This document shows positions 34,622 to 46,044 of a stretch of DNA of 64,000 nt, piece after piece (positions within the stretch are counted from its first letter, which is position 1; each line of letters starts with the position of its first letter). The stretch lies in NCBI RefSeq assembly GCF_004798865.1, contig NW_025335641.1, positions 3,183,565 through 3,247,564 on the forward strand. Reading direction: 5' to 3'. A model generated the notes under the pieces. That model did not search any database and had not been told where the DNA came from. It saw only the letters and a program-made list of their open reading frames with translations. This DNA comes from Varanus komodoensis (lineage: Eukaryota > Chordata > Lepidosauria > Squamata > Varanidae). Position numbers and translations under genes: made by a program.

Positions 34622-34665
34622 ATGTCAAGGTCCTGTTGAAAATGAGAGACGAACATCATCATCTT
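34067..34665 (+). mobile_element. LINE 3' end with C2H2-finger ORF terminus
   Basis: The frame 34067-34621 encodes the C-terminal part of a non-LTR retrotransposon polyprotein: 'LNHFHTTCLHRLLRIRWQDK', 'VPDTEVLSRAGLPSV', 'ARMPDHRIPKQLFYGEL' and a basic helix region. It ends with a zinc finger. The 3' untranslated part is very short, finishing in a CATCATCATC-type tail near 34665. This protein type is known from many metazoan LINEs; the exact clade (RTE-like or I-like) I cannot settle. It differs from the BovB, CR1 and L2 families elsewhere in the window. Confidence 0.75.
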
Positions 34666-34669
34666 TTAG

Positions 34670-34845
34670 TTAATCAACATTACTTCATGGTAATGATCCT
34701 AGCATCATTCTTGAGCTATTTTCATTCTTACCAGCAGAAGAAGCACAAAAACAGGACTTGGTGGATTATTCCCCATATTACTGTCTGTGGGTACACAATT
34801 AAGCAAAACCCATTTTCAGTTGAAATCAGTGGTACGTAACTATGC
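34670..34845. other. Unassigned short stretch
   Basis: Unique-looking sequence between the LINE end and the next repeat. Confidence 0.3.
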
Positions 34846-34849
34846 AACG

Positions 34850-35065
34850 AAGAGAGCAATCCTATGCAATACTTACACTGAAGAAAAATCCTTTGTGAAC
34901 AATGGGGCTTACTGCCTCATAAGGATGCATAGGACTGTAGCCTGGGGCTGCAATTCTATACTAATGTACCTGGGAGCAAGCCTCATTTAACTCAGTGGGA
35001 TCCCATCACGTCCACTGATTTCAATACAACCTATGGGGGCCTACTGTTCTCTGGATTGTGTACTA
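34850..35065. repeat. Dispersed 'CCTATGCA ... TGCATAGG' repeat, two units
   Basis: First unit: 'gcaatcctatgca' (34857) is mirrored by 'tgcataggactgtagc' (34926-34941), an imperfect foldback. Second unit: 'ggctgcaattctatactaat', 'gtacctgggagcaagcctca', 'tttaactcagtgggat' follows the usual consensus of this reptile family. Probably a non-autonomous DNA element; boundaries approximate. Confidence 0.5.
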
Positions 35066-35069
35066 GAGC

Positions 35070-35446
35070 GGAAGCTGCTAGTGACATTCCCATGTTAACA
35101 AGGCAGCCTTTAAATTGTGATCTTATAACATGTAGTCTTTAAAAGCAATTGCAAATGTTCAAGTGGAATTTTTCCAATCGGATGGACTGCAGGAGGACAG
35201 GCAGAGAGACTGGTTCATATGTCAGGGCAAACAACTCCGTGCATGGATTTTTGCCCAAGCTTTGCAGATGATTATTTGGTTTCCATAGCAATGCAGTTTC
35301 CACACTCCCTACCCGTTCTACCATACCCACCACATATCCTGGCAGACCCCATAAGCAAAATCCACTTCCTTCCTCTACTGCTCCCAATGGATCTCAGCAG
35401 CCTCATCTTGATTGGTTCAAGAGGTGATGATGTGTAAACCCAGCCA

Positions 35447-35447
<1 letters not shown>
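35070..35447. other. Unassigned stretch
   Basis: No element or exon recognised. Confidence 0.35.
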
Positions 35448-35448
<1 letters not shown>

Positions 35449-35515
<67 letters not shown>

Positions 35516-35517
35516 TG

Positions 35518-35572
<55 letters not shown>
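35449..35572. repeat. (CT)n(GT)n(GA)n hairpin microsatellite
   Basis: About 50 bp of pure CT (35449-35498), about 20 bp of GT (35499-35518), then about 52 bp of pure GA (35521-35572). The CT and GA arms are perfect reverse complements around a GT/TT loop. It gives repetitive frames on both strands that are not genes. Confidence 0.95.
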
Positions 35573-35575
<3 letters not shown>

Positions 35576-35589
35576 CTAGTTCCCCCTCC

Positions 35590-36000
35590 CATTCAATGTC
35601 CTTTGAAAAATTGAAGTTTGTAATGTATTTTCAAGCTTTCTAACTATCCCCTTAGTCTACCTGCCTTAAGGAGCAACTAGCCGAAATCCATGTCTGCTCA
35701 GAAGTACATCACATTATCTTCAGTGTCTGTATTCACAAGTAAATCATACCAACTTCCATGGGGCTAACTCATAGCAAAATCAGCATGGGAGGGAGGATCC
35801 ATTTGCTTGCCAGGTATTGGTTTTTGTAGATGGAAATGGAGATGCTGAACTTGTGAGCTTCACTCCATGGAGGTTGGGAGGCAAGCAGCAGCTCCCCTTC
35901 TCCTTCTACATGATTTTTTTGTGAGGGAGTTTCCCCCTTAATATATATATCTGCTCCTTTGCTCCTTCTGATAGCTAACTATGGACACACACACTCAATA
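35590..36000. repeat. Duplicated 0.4-kb unit, copy 1
   Basis: Shares order with copy 2: 'ttttcaagctttctaactat', 'cctgccttaaggagcaacta', 'tgtctgctcagaagtacatc', 'acattatcttcagtg', 'ttctccttctacatgatttt'. Contains a TATATATA word near 35941. Origin unknown. Confidence 0.55.
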
Positions 36001-36059
36001 TGGCCTCAAAGGGTCATTTCCTACTCAGGCTTGCCCAACAAGCTCCAGAGCAATGCTGC

Positions 36060-36430
36060 ATCTTCTCTCCCCACCCTTGAAAAAGATAAAGTTTTCCCAT
36101 TTGTTTTCAAGACTTCCTGATTGTCTCCTTTGCCCACTTGCCTCAAGGAACAACTAGCTGAATGTGTGCCTACTCGGAAGTTAATCACATTGACTTCAGT
36201 GGTGCTTTCTTGTGGGACAGTCAACAGGGAGGAGGTGCACATTGGCTTGCTATGCAGTGGAGGAGAGTGGGATGCTGGTTCTGCGGGCCTCGCGCTGTGG
36301 AAGAACGGCCCAAGCAGCACCACAGCCTCTCCCCGGACTTTCCCCTTTCCTTTATCCATGATTATTTGCAAAGAGGCAGAAGGAGATGTCTTCTCTTTTT
36401 GAGTCTGCACTCCTTCACACTTGCACCTTG
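36060..36430. repeat. Duplicated 0.4-kb unit, copy 2
   Basis: Parallel to copy 1 at an offset of about 477 bp: 'ttttcaagacttcctgattg', 'cttgcctcaaggaacaacta', 'tgcctactcggaagttaatc', 'acattgacttcagtgg', 'cctttatccatgattatttg'. The divergence is well above 15 percent, so it is an old local duplication or two insertions of one repeat. Confidence 0.55.
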
Positions 36431-36544
36431 TTAATAGAGCTTTTAAACAATTCTGCCCACAGGAGCTACAGGCAGTCCCGAGGTTAGAAATGCCTGAGTT
36501 ATGAATGAACTGCCATAAAGCCTATTAATTTAAAAATTCAAGGT

Positions 36545-37790
36545 ATTTATTATTTATCTATTTATTGCTTTTATAGAGTGTTCAACAACCATATGTGGCT
36601 CCCAGAATGTTTACAAAAAAGCAGTATTAAAAATAGATGTTCATAATTACTCCTATGACAATTACAACAGTAAAAACAATAACATAAACATAATTACAGA
36701 AGGCCATTTTAAATAAATCTAAAAATCTCTCTAAAAGTCTCTAAAACTATCTCAGCTACCAACCTACCCACCTCTTGTCCTCTTATTAACAGTGGCCACA
36801 TAATCATAACTCTGCTTGACATAACAATAAAATTAAATATAAATAATTAAATGAATTCACTTAATTAAATACAAAGAGAACAAAATTAAATCAAATCAAT
36901 ATTCAAAAATAAATAAAGATAACAAAATTACTAAAAGTATTTATTCCATGGCAGTCACCATGCTCTAAAATATAAAAGTAAAAACATTCTATCCAAACAC
37001 TGAGAAAATAAAAAGGTCTTGGCCTGGCACCAAAAAGTATAGCATGTCAGTGCCAGGTGAATGTTTCTGATGATCTGGATCCATAATCCAGAAGGAGAGG
37101 AGAGGAGAGGTTCTCCCATTGACCTTCGTGGTCAGGGAGGTATTTATGAGAGAAGGCATTTCATCAGACACACAGACCCTAAGCCATTTAGGGCTTTTAT
37201 TTACTCACACAGGCACCTTAAAGCAGGTCCAGAACTCAACTGGAAACCAATGGAGTTGATAGACTATAGGCGTTATACAATCCAGCCTTGAAGTACCTAT
37301 TAACAGGGGGGCAGCTCCAGCTAAAGCTTCTGGGCTGTTTTCAAGGGCAGTACCACATAGAGCACGTTACAGTAGTCCACATGAGAAGTTACCTGTGCAT
37401 GGGCCACTGTTGTTAGATCCTGTCTAGGGACACATTTGATGGATTTAACTGAGTTGGTGGAAAGCACTCCTCATTATGGAGCCGAGTTGGTATTCCAGGG
37501 ACAACTCCAGGTCCAGAAGCACTCCCAAACTCCAGACCTCGTCCTTCATGGGGAGTGCAGTCTCATGAAGGACAGGACAGATATCCTCCATCCAGACTAA
37601 GGACTCATCTGTCAGTAGAACCTTCATCTTATCAAGATTAAGTTTCAATTTATTGAAACTTGGATTAGCTGACAATGAGGAGTGCAGCTGCCATCAGTGT
37701 AATGGTGACACTTCAGCCTAAACCTCTGGATGACCTCTGTGCAGATGTTAAAGAGCATGGGGGAGAGTATAGTGTGCTGTCCTACACAGA
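36545..37790 (-). mobile_element. L2-like LINE, old inverted copy with RT remnant
   Basis: Left end carries the TTTATT-rich tail and reversed 3' region. 'cttggcctggcaccaaaaag' (37019) and 'aagccatttagggcttttat' (37181) are the reversed ORF-end blocks. The minus-strand frame 37445-37675 keeps 'KLKLNLDKMKVLL' and 'SLGVLLDLELSLEYQL', the segment that follows the RT core. About 1.25 kb long. It lies in the same orientation as the copy at the right edge of the window but is far more worn. Confidence 0.8.
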
Positions 37791-37794
37791 GAAC

Positions 37795-38110
37795 AAGACT
37801 GAAGTTCTCCCTCTGCCCGGCTTACAAAAAGGATACTTGATTCATCATAATCCCTCAAATGAATGGACCCTGACCTGCTGGAGATAGGTGCACTTTCTCT
37901 GGCAGGCTCATTTCAGCTTCTCCTGATGTCTTCCTACTGATCAGCTACTTGGGAACTAGAAGAAAGTTGAGAAGATAAATTCATAAAGACTTTCTTTCCA
38001 ACATTTGAAGATTCACACTGTAGCATGCTGGGGCCATGCAGCTGTCCCCTGAGCCCCCGAGTGTGTATCAGCTGCCACCCATTCATTCCCTAACCTTGCT
38101 ATGTGAAGGC
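37795..38110. other. Unassigned stretch
   Basis: May include the decayed 5' part of the L2 copy on its left. No other feature seen. Confidence 0.3.
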
Positions 38111-38114
38111 TCAA

Positions 38115-38295
38115 ACTATATAGGGAGATAGGGTTGGGCATATTGGCCCTGCCCTCTCCATCTCCATCACCCTTGTCCCCTTCGCCATATTGCACAGCAA
38201 GGTCCAAAAGGGTGTTTTACTCACAAGTAGAACTTCCATTCTGATCTTGCTGCACAAGATTGGAAGCTGATTACAGCCCTATCTCCCTAGATATT
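38115..38295. mobile_element. Candidate foldback element
   Basis: 'tagggagatagggttg' (38121-38136) is the reverse complement, with one mismatch, of 'cagccctatctcccta' (38274-38289). An inner pair, 'atattgcacagcaaggtc' (38187-38204) and 'gatcttgctgcacaagat' (38243-38260), also matches at 14 of 18. The length is about 170-180 bp. I do not recognise the family; it could be a MITE or a chance hairpin. Confidence 0.45.
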
Positions 38296-38299
38296 CTAA

Positions 38300-39675
38300 G
38301 CACTTAAACTTTTAGGAGAACCTCCATTTAGAGAGCTGATGTCACAGCTTCTTCTTCTGGAGTTTTCTTTGCTTCCTCAGGTCAAATATCATCTGCTGTC
38401 AGTCTGCCAGAAGTTGTCCAAGAGAACCACCTCCAGTGTCGTCTTTTTCTGGCTACCTCTCATAGCTTCTGGCTTCAGTGATCTTAGCTAGTCCTCTTCC
38501 TCTCCCTTTGCCTGTTGTCCTCACTGAACACCAGACCACACTGCTCTGTTGACTTCTGCTGGAACGTCCCCATTTTTGTTGTCTCAGTCATGACCTTCTA
38601 ACCGATGATTCCTCAATATCTGTCAACGTATTGGCCTATTACTGCCTATAACTATAAACTAGTTGAAACTACCAGAATGTTCATAAAGACCTCTCAAATC
38701 TTGGCCATTTGCCTCCTCCTGTCTGATATATAAGCTGGCAGATCTAACTGTGAACAATGAAGATCTTTCCTAAGAGCAGTAACAGGTTGTTAAAAGGAGA
38801 CCTTAAGTCACAAAGTAATCAGCCTCAGAGGTGACCTTTCTCCCTTTCCCAGATAACCCTTTTAATCACGCCAGTGCCCTGGTACATCCGTAACACCTTT
38901 TACTTTGGTTTCTTTGGAGTCATTGCATGCCTTTAGACTACTTCCCTGGTAAATATCTTTGAAACTTGGCTCCTGCTCTAAATCTAACCAGACTGCTTTA
39001 AAAGCCTATTTAGGATGCATTCTTATTACCTTTAGCACATTAATTTCTTCCTCATTAGAGCAATGGCCTAAATCAGCTTAAACAGGGGCAGCTTTAGACA
39101 CATGCACTTAATGACAGGGAAGCTGCAGCACTGCATAAGTGTGGCAACCCACATACATACAGAATCTTCTCCAAAACATGGTCACCATGAAAGATTACCT
39201 ACCACTAAAAGATGACCCAGCAACTCCCTTTTGGAAGTGATTTAGTCTGAGCAGTGCTCCTGCAGTGAATGTCAAAAGTCCCAGTGTGATGTCAACATCT
39301 GAGCAAGTCCTTGGCCTCATCTTTTAGACAAAGCCTCTCTATTTCATTCCGTCAAAGTCCATGTAACTATCATGCTGTTAAGGCTGAAGTTAAAGGTTTG
39401 TTGTCTATGATTTTAATATCACGCCCTTCCACCCAGGAGCTCAGAGTGTCTTTTCATCCTTACAATCGTGATGAAAAAATAGTGGGCATCCAATGAGCTA
39501 AGTAGGTATTGGGGATGGTGGGAGTCTCTACATTCTCAGTCCAACCTTAACCTCTACATCATCAAAAACAACAATAGTGTCAGACTATTATTAGACTATT
39601 TCTCTTTCAAATTAAGATAACTTTTCATTGGTATTGTTTAATCGGTTGTCCTTGTTGCGGGTAAAATGTGAATGC
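38300..39675. other. Unassigned stretch
   Basis: No repeat or exon recognised. Short frames only. Confidence 0.35.
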
Positions 39676-39679
39676 TATA

Positions 39680-40180
39680 TTATTTAAATAAATGTCTTCA
39701 TTAAAAATACTTTTATATGTCTTTCATCTTACAATACCAGAGAGGCAAACAAAATGTAATTAAAGACCCAATACAATATATAACAGCTGCTGCAGCAGCA
39801 GCAATAAATGGCAAGAAATACTAAAAGAGATAGCTGACATCAGCCAGTTTAAGACAAACCAGTCTAAAGTGCCCAGAGAAACAAATACATTTTGACCAGC
39901 AGCTGAAAAGAACATAATATTGGTGCCAAGAGTTTCTCCTTGAGGAACATGATCCACCCCAGGGTCCCACAATGCAGAACATTTCTCACGTTGTCCCATA
40001 ACATCCCAATGCCATTTGGCAAAGGGCTTCCCCTGACTATCTTAAAGCCTGGGCAGGCTGATAGGAAAAGACACTCCTTCAGATACTTGATCTCAAGCCA
40101 TTTCATGCTTTAAAGGTAAGCATCTCGCTTGGATTTAGGAGTGATTAGAAGCTGTGCAACTTCTATAGTATGACTCCACT
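39680..40180 (-). mobile_element. Old L2-like LINE, inverted
   Basis: 'tctccttgaggaacatgatc', 'ccccagggtcccacaatgca', 'cactccttcagatacttgat' and 'caagccatttcatgctttaa' are the reversed ORF-end blocks also visible at 37019 and 62960. A CAGCAG run lies near 39789-39801. No frame survives. Confidence 0.55.
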
Positions 40181-40184
40181 TAGT

Positions 40185-42205
40185 TGGTAAGGTGGACGTT
40201 TGCAGGACCCTCCGTCACTATTGCCATGGGCTTCAGCAAAAACCTGCCATTATCACAGGAATATGGAGCTCTGGTCTATACGAACAACTCTAGCCTTCCT
40301 GGGGTCTCAATCCAGCCTTCCTGGGTTCCTTGGTTACCCAGGCCCCCTTTTCCCAACCACAGTCATTTGGTACTCCTAGCTTTGATGTGCATGTGAGAGA
40401 ACACACACATGTGTGCATGTGCATGCATGGGGGGATGTGCATGAAGGCTGACATGTCACCCTGGCTGATGGTAAGAGCTTTAAGCTGACACATGTTGATA
40501 TCTTGGATATTTCGTCCTGTTCCACTAGCCTTTGGGGTGGCTTCCATTTTCCTTTGGCTCCACCCTCTGCTGAATGTGGCTCCCAAAAACATCTCCAGCA
40601 CTGAACTTAACCTTCAGGCTGAGAGAGGTTCAATACCCCCTGGCTTAGCAAATGGCAAACAGGACTCCCTTGTACTTCACAGGTCATTCCATTCATTCAT
40701 CAGAAAAGTACCAGAAGGAGAAAGAGCATGCTGAAATTTGTGACTCTCCTAGTATCGTATTCCTCATTTATTGCTCAACACCCCCTGTAGGACTTCATAA
40801 AACCTAGTTTGTATGCATTTCTACATCGGACATCTTGACCTCTCTATATATGAATTAAGTCTGCATTTCAGTCTCTCTTTTGCCTTTGAGATACTTTATA
40901 TACTCTAGTTTTATTTTGGTACTTATAAATCTCAAAACATATAATGTCAACACAAATTTATGTGTGTGACTTGAGAAGATACATGAACGCAATTAGTAGC
41001 ATTAGACATATTTTATTACTGTCTCTTTGATTTAGGCTGCGAGTGGCGTGAAACTCATAATTTCAGAGTGAATTATATAATTGTTTTCATTGCCCATTTG
41101 AATTTATCAGGGGGTTGGGGTATAATTAGGATGAGGTAATTTATTTTGAATCTCTGTTGTTCAACTGAGCTAATATTGTCTGCTGAGAAGCATGATGCCA
41201 TGCCAGAAAGTGAGCTGAGTGATTCTGAACGGAGGAGGGAATTTTGAAGGGCAATCTTTCCTCCAGAGATTCTTCCACCACACAGAAAAGGAAAGCTTTG
41301 TATTAGCAACACAGCCCTTCTTCTCCCTCCCTGCCTGCTCCTTTTCTCCTCCTCATTCTCCCTTATTGTTCTTCTGTCGGGCTAAATCTAGCTCTCATTT
41401 GGTGTGCCAGAACTCATTCTGTTCATACTGTTCCAACATAATAATTGTATCTGCAGCGCTATCAAAAATACAAAACAGTGGACCTCACTGAAAAGATCAC
41501 ATTGTGTATTTGCTTTACCTCCAACAAAAGCTCAATATTGCAAAGTTCCACAGCAACAAATACAGCAATGAAACATGGATTAAACTGAGTATTAAATGAG
41601 ACCACAAGAAGGGGGGTGCCAGGTTCATGTAGCCAGTTACGCATTGCCAAGGAAAAGGAGACCGAGAGGGAAAGAGAGAGAGAAGAGGCTATGCTTGAAC
41701 AAAGAATGCATCTGCTAATGCATATGTATAGATGCCAATTCAGAAATGAGTACTATCATTTACATAGAAATACAATACCTCTCACCATAGTGGGAAAGAC
41801 CATGGTGGGGAACCCTTCCTGTTCAGTCTGCTGACCACATGATCAGTACAGAGGGGCAACTTCAAGGCACCCCTTCTGAAGTCATATACAGTTTCTTGCA
41901 TTGCTTTTCTCTTAAAGCATCACTTGGCCTTGCGAGGAGCTGGGGCTTTACATAGAGAAGCCCCTCAAATAAAAGCCTGTCTTCTATAAGGCAGGGCATC
42001 AGGCCACCCTGAAAATGGAGCTGGTTGATCAGGTCAACTTATGCAGTACAATGGAAGGGGAAGAATTTCATTATGTGATTTTGTACTTTTGTGTGAACAA
42101 AAACTCAACTATCCTTCAAAACTGCACCTCTCTGAATTTTTACGAGGGGGCTCCCCAGTTAAACATGCATACAAAAATGAGCATATTATGGAAAATAATT
42201 ATATT
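40185..42205. other. Unassigned 2-kb stretch
   Basis: 40870-41120 is AT-rich and unique-looking. A GA-rich run lies at 41658-41690. No exon recognised. Confidence 0.35.
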
Positions 42206-42209
42206 GTTA

Positions 42210-42455
42210 TTCTATACCATTATTCCATTTGTATCCTGCCTTTTTTCTTCATGTGAGGAACCCAAGATCCCTTACACGGACCTCTTTCCTTTCCATTTTA
42301 TCCCCTCAACAACCCTGTGAGGTTAGTTAAGCCGAGAGTCAGCAACTGACCCAGAGTCATCCACTGAGTGCCATGGCAGAGTGGGCACTTGTACCCAGGT
42401 CTCCCACGTTCCAGTCCAACACTGGAACCTTGTAACCACCACTCTGTATTAGCTA
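42210..42455 (-). mobile_element. tRNA-derived SINE (Sauria type), inverted
   Basis: Reversed order: tail 'ttccatttgtatcctgcctt', 'cctcaacaaccctgtgaggt', 'ttaagccgagagtcagcaac', 'tgacccagagtcatccac', then head 'acccaggtctcccacgttcc' and 'ttgtaaccaccactctgtat'. About 245 bp, near full length. Confidence 0.85.
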
Positions 42456-42459
42456 TGTC

Positions 42460-42925
42460 ATAGTGTTAAAATCCATTATATTAGGAAAGTTGAGTGCATT
42501 GAGAGAAATGGTTACAAATATGTTCAGCAATCAATCTGAACTTTAAAAAAATCTTTACATTTTGGATGAACAAAAACTTAAAGTAGGAAACTGTGATAAA
42601 CCAACATTTACAGATTCAGCACCCAGAAAAATCCCCAGCAAGAATGCTGAAATTCCAGCTGTATGAAGCAGCAAGGAAGCATGCAAGGAAGAAGGGGAAT
42701 TGCCCTGCGAATTGTTAACTCCCCATGTTTCTGAAAAAGTGCACGTGACTTCCTACCTGTGACCCACAACCACACCTTCAATATATGTAGCACTTATTTC
42801 ACCTTTGACCTCTGCATTCAGCAGAATGTTTTTGGATCAAGGACACAGACAACTGCCATTCTTGGACAGAGCCATTACCAAAAACTCCCCAGTAATGGTA
42901 TAGTGGAAAACTGAACAAAACTACT
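42460..42925. other. Unassigned stretch
   Basis: Nothing recognised. Confidence 0.35.
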
Positions 42926-42929
42926 GTGT

Positions 42930-43130
42930 TTGAAGGTTCAGAATGGCTAACTAGAACTCAAGAGACCCAGGGTAAAATCTCCATTGAGCCATGAACACCT
43001 TTGGATGACCTTGGATAAGACACTGTCACTTTTTGTGACCTTACAGGATTCTTTTGAAGCTAAAACAGAGCCATAAATGTAGCCTTGAGTCCCTTGGAGG
43101 AAAGTTAGGAAATAAATAAAAGTATGTAAA
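42930..43130 (+). mobile_element. tRNA-derived SINE (Sauria type)
   Basis: 'gaatggctaactagaactca' (head), 'gagacccagggtaaaatctc' (B-box area), 'attgagccatgaacaccttt', 'ggatgaccttggataagaca', and tail 'gccttgagtcccttggagga'. More diverged than the copies at 8703 and 33211. Confidence 0.65.
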
Positions 43131-43134
43131 GAGA

Positions 43135-45730
43135 TGTATGCACTTATCAGCATTATACCAATGGTTATACTAGATATCCATGCACAAGTCTTTTAAAAAC
43201 TCTACTTTTTCTACCACAGAATATCCAAACACCAACGAGAAGTGTAGCATCTTCACGCTCCCTTCCCTTGCACCATCCAATCATAAGTACTGTGTCCACT
43301 TCGGTGTAAAGATAACTTTTGTAAAAGCGGTACTGATGCGCATAGGATCTATATAACCAGCATGTACATGTCTGCAGGGAATGCTGTTAGAGAAAGGATT
43401 TTCCAGTGGTGTTTATGTAGATCTGATAATGTTAAAGCAAGTCTGGGATAGAAAAGTCTGATTTGTGGTGCTAAGTGTCTCAGCAGGCATTATTAACCCA
43501 ATTAATCAGAAAAGGGATAAATTAAATTACTAATTACCCCAAAATAGTTAAATTTGAGCAGGCAACACAAAATGAACAATTAGGTAATTTCCCTTCGAAA
43601 TTAAGATTTTTTAACCCAACAACATTTTAAATCAAAACGATGGTATGAAACTAAGTGTAATGTTATTAATTGCATCCATTAATCTTTTCAAGTCAAGTAT
43701 ATAAATCCACAGTGACCTTATATATTTTGACAAATGAATACAGAAAGAACAAAGGCCCTTGAACAGACCAGCCTTTCTAATAAGGAGATGGAGGCAGGGC
43801 CAGAAGCATGTATTTACCTCTGTCTTCTTGCTTCTTTAAAGAATGGTGCCAAAGAGACATCAGTAAAAGCTCTCATCAGAACTGACAAGAGTTGACAATT
43901 CAAAGGAAGAACCTGTTAGCGTGCTACCCTCCACGTCGCCTCTTCTTGTTTTTGTGCTGAATTAAATTAAAACTCTGATTTGCAAGGCACGTTGTATGCC
44001 AGAGTTTTACTTGATTATTATTTGTTATTATAAGTGCATATTCATCCCATCACCACTGTTTATTAGAGTTCTCTCTTCAACACTCAGGAAGAAGGATAAC
44101 CACTTCAGTAATTTAGTAATCAGCTTTTGTTTACACTGGATTTTATTTGCTTTTTTAAGGTGCATGCGTGTGCATACGTGTGTGAGTTGAACACAGAAGA
44201 TTCACATTTACCTGTGTAGCTTATGAAGCTGCATCTCATCATTTTAAGCAGGTAATTGTGGGTTTATGTAAACAAGTTGTGATGCATTACGCAATATGGC
44301 ACCACCAGCTACCTGGGTTGGTTCAGGTGCTTGTTTTGACATGTGGCCATTATTAATACCTACATTTTGTCATTCTGATGTCGTTTTTGATCTCAGAACA
44401 GGGAAAAAGTTTAAAGGCTTGGATTTCCACCTGTTGCCTGAGGACAGAAGGATAGTTCTGTTGAATGAGATTCTTCAGAAACAAGCTATTTTGCAGAACT
44501 CTGTGGGACTTACATCCAGTTAATTGCTTGACTCTAAACTAAATTCCCATTGAAGTCAATAATTACCTTATCCTCTTGATTTCAATGAGGAGTCTGTTCA
44601 ATTAACTCATGGTACAATACTATACATGTCTGCTCAAATGAAGGTCATATTGCGTTCAAGAGAATTTACTATTAGCAAGTGTGCATAGCATTGCTGCATT
44701 GGTCCATATCTAATCCATTATCTTTAAGAGTATCAATATAACAAAAAATAAGAACTAAACTCAATTATGGGTTTAATTTGATGCAGAGTTTCTAACAGTT
44801 CTGCTTCATGGATGAATATATACCTGGAAGACTCTGAAGCAGTAGATGATTTAGGCAGGTAATATATTGCAATGTTTTGTAGCCCTTTGCTCCATGGGCG
44901 ATTTATATTTCACATAGTAGCCCAGCCACAAGTGAACCAACTTGTTAGAGAGAAGGGAAACTTGCAAGAGAAAGGGGAGCAGAACCATCATTTCCTGAGC
45001 AGAACCATCCCAACAGTATTGTGGATGGAATAGGGGCTGTGGAGAAGTAAGAAGGAAACTAATAAATCCATCCTTCTTGAGCACTTGACATTCACTAACT
45101 GTCTCACACATCAAACTTGACAGGCACTTTGAAGATCATTATGTCAAATGCCACGTTTTGCATGATCCTATCACAGAAACAAATGGCAACATTTTCTTTG
45201 AATGAGAGGACTAGTGCTGGGGTACAAACATCTTCAGTTATGTTTCCATAACATATATGTGTATGAACACTCAAAACATATCACACTGGCAAAATAAATA
45301 AGATGGTGATGATAAAACAGTGTCCAACAAACACTGCTGTGCAGAGGCTTTCAGGAGTAAGTTATCACACATCATTTTGAACATTTTAGTTTAACATAAT
45401 ATGCTGAAAGCACAGAAATAGAGGCTGTTTTTTTCCCAAGAAGGGAAGGGAAGGGAAGGGAAGGGAAGGGAAGGGAAGGGAAGGGAAGGGAAGGGAAATG
45501 TCCTGTCAATGGTGATACGATATAAGATCAACTAATCTATCATTGAAACCTGCTTAGTTGGAATGTTCTTTCTCTCCCCACTAAGGCTATTTCCCATGTT
45601 GGTTAATTGTAAAATAGTGGAAAGAAAACCCAACAAAATTATGTACCAATTCCTGGTAGGGCAAACAATACACCAAAGACCTGTTAAGTAATTCAGTCCA
45701 TGTTAGAAGATGGCCTGCAGTAGCTAGTGC
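43135..45730. other. Unassigned; AT-rich part at 43480-43720
   Basis: A cluster of TAAT/ATTA words (for example 'cccaattaatcag', 'aattactaattacccc') lies at 43490-43545, with no recognised repeat. A polypurine (AAGGG)n tract occupies 45441-45497. No exon. Confidence 0.35.
45441..45497. repeat. (AAGGG)n tract
   Basis: About eleven perfect 5-bp units. Polypurine on the plus strand, so triplex or quadruplex structure is possible. The identical motif is known from human RFC1 repeat expansions; that is a parallel, not homology. Confidence 0.95.
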
Positions 45731-45734
45731 TAGG

Positions 45735-46040
45735 GTTGGCAGAATCTGTCATTTTTCTAATCTTATGCGTAGTTCATCTTGAATGTTGAAAATTTCTCCA
45801 CTCCTAAATTTGGTACATCCTGAACTTTGTGGGAGGGAGGGTTAAATTTACATGAAAATTCATAAGCATTTTGGAGACATTTTTGCCTTACATTTTAAAA
45901 AACCAATTCTACTAATATAATATGTTTTACATTATTTTCCCAACATATTCTTTTGTATGCATTTTATTTGGATAACTCCACTGCACAATTCAGAGACATT
46001 CCCTGAATTTTTGTTTCCCTATGCAATGCAAAACTCAGGA
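45735..46040. repeat. Dispersed ATGCAT/TGCACA-rich repeat, copy 4
   Basis: 'ctagggttggcagaatctgt' at the left resembles the start of other copies; 'cattcttttgtatgcatttt' and 'ataactccactgcacaattc' continue the pattern. Boundaries approximate. Confidence 0.4.
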
Positions 46041-46044
46041 TGAT

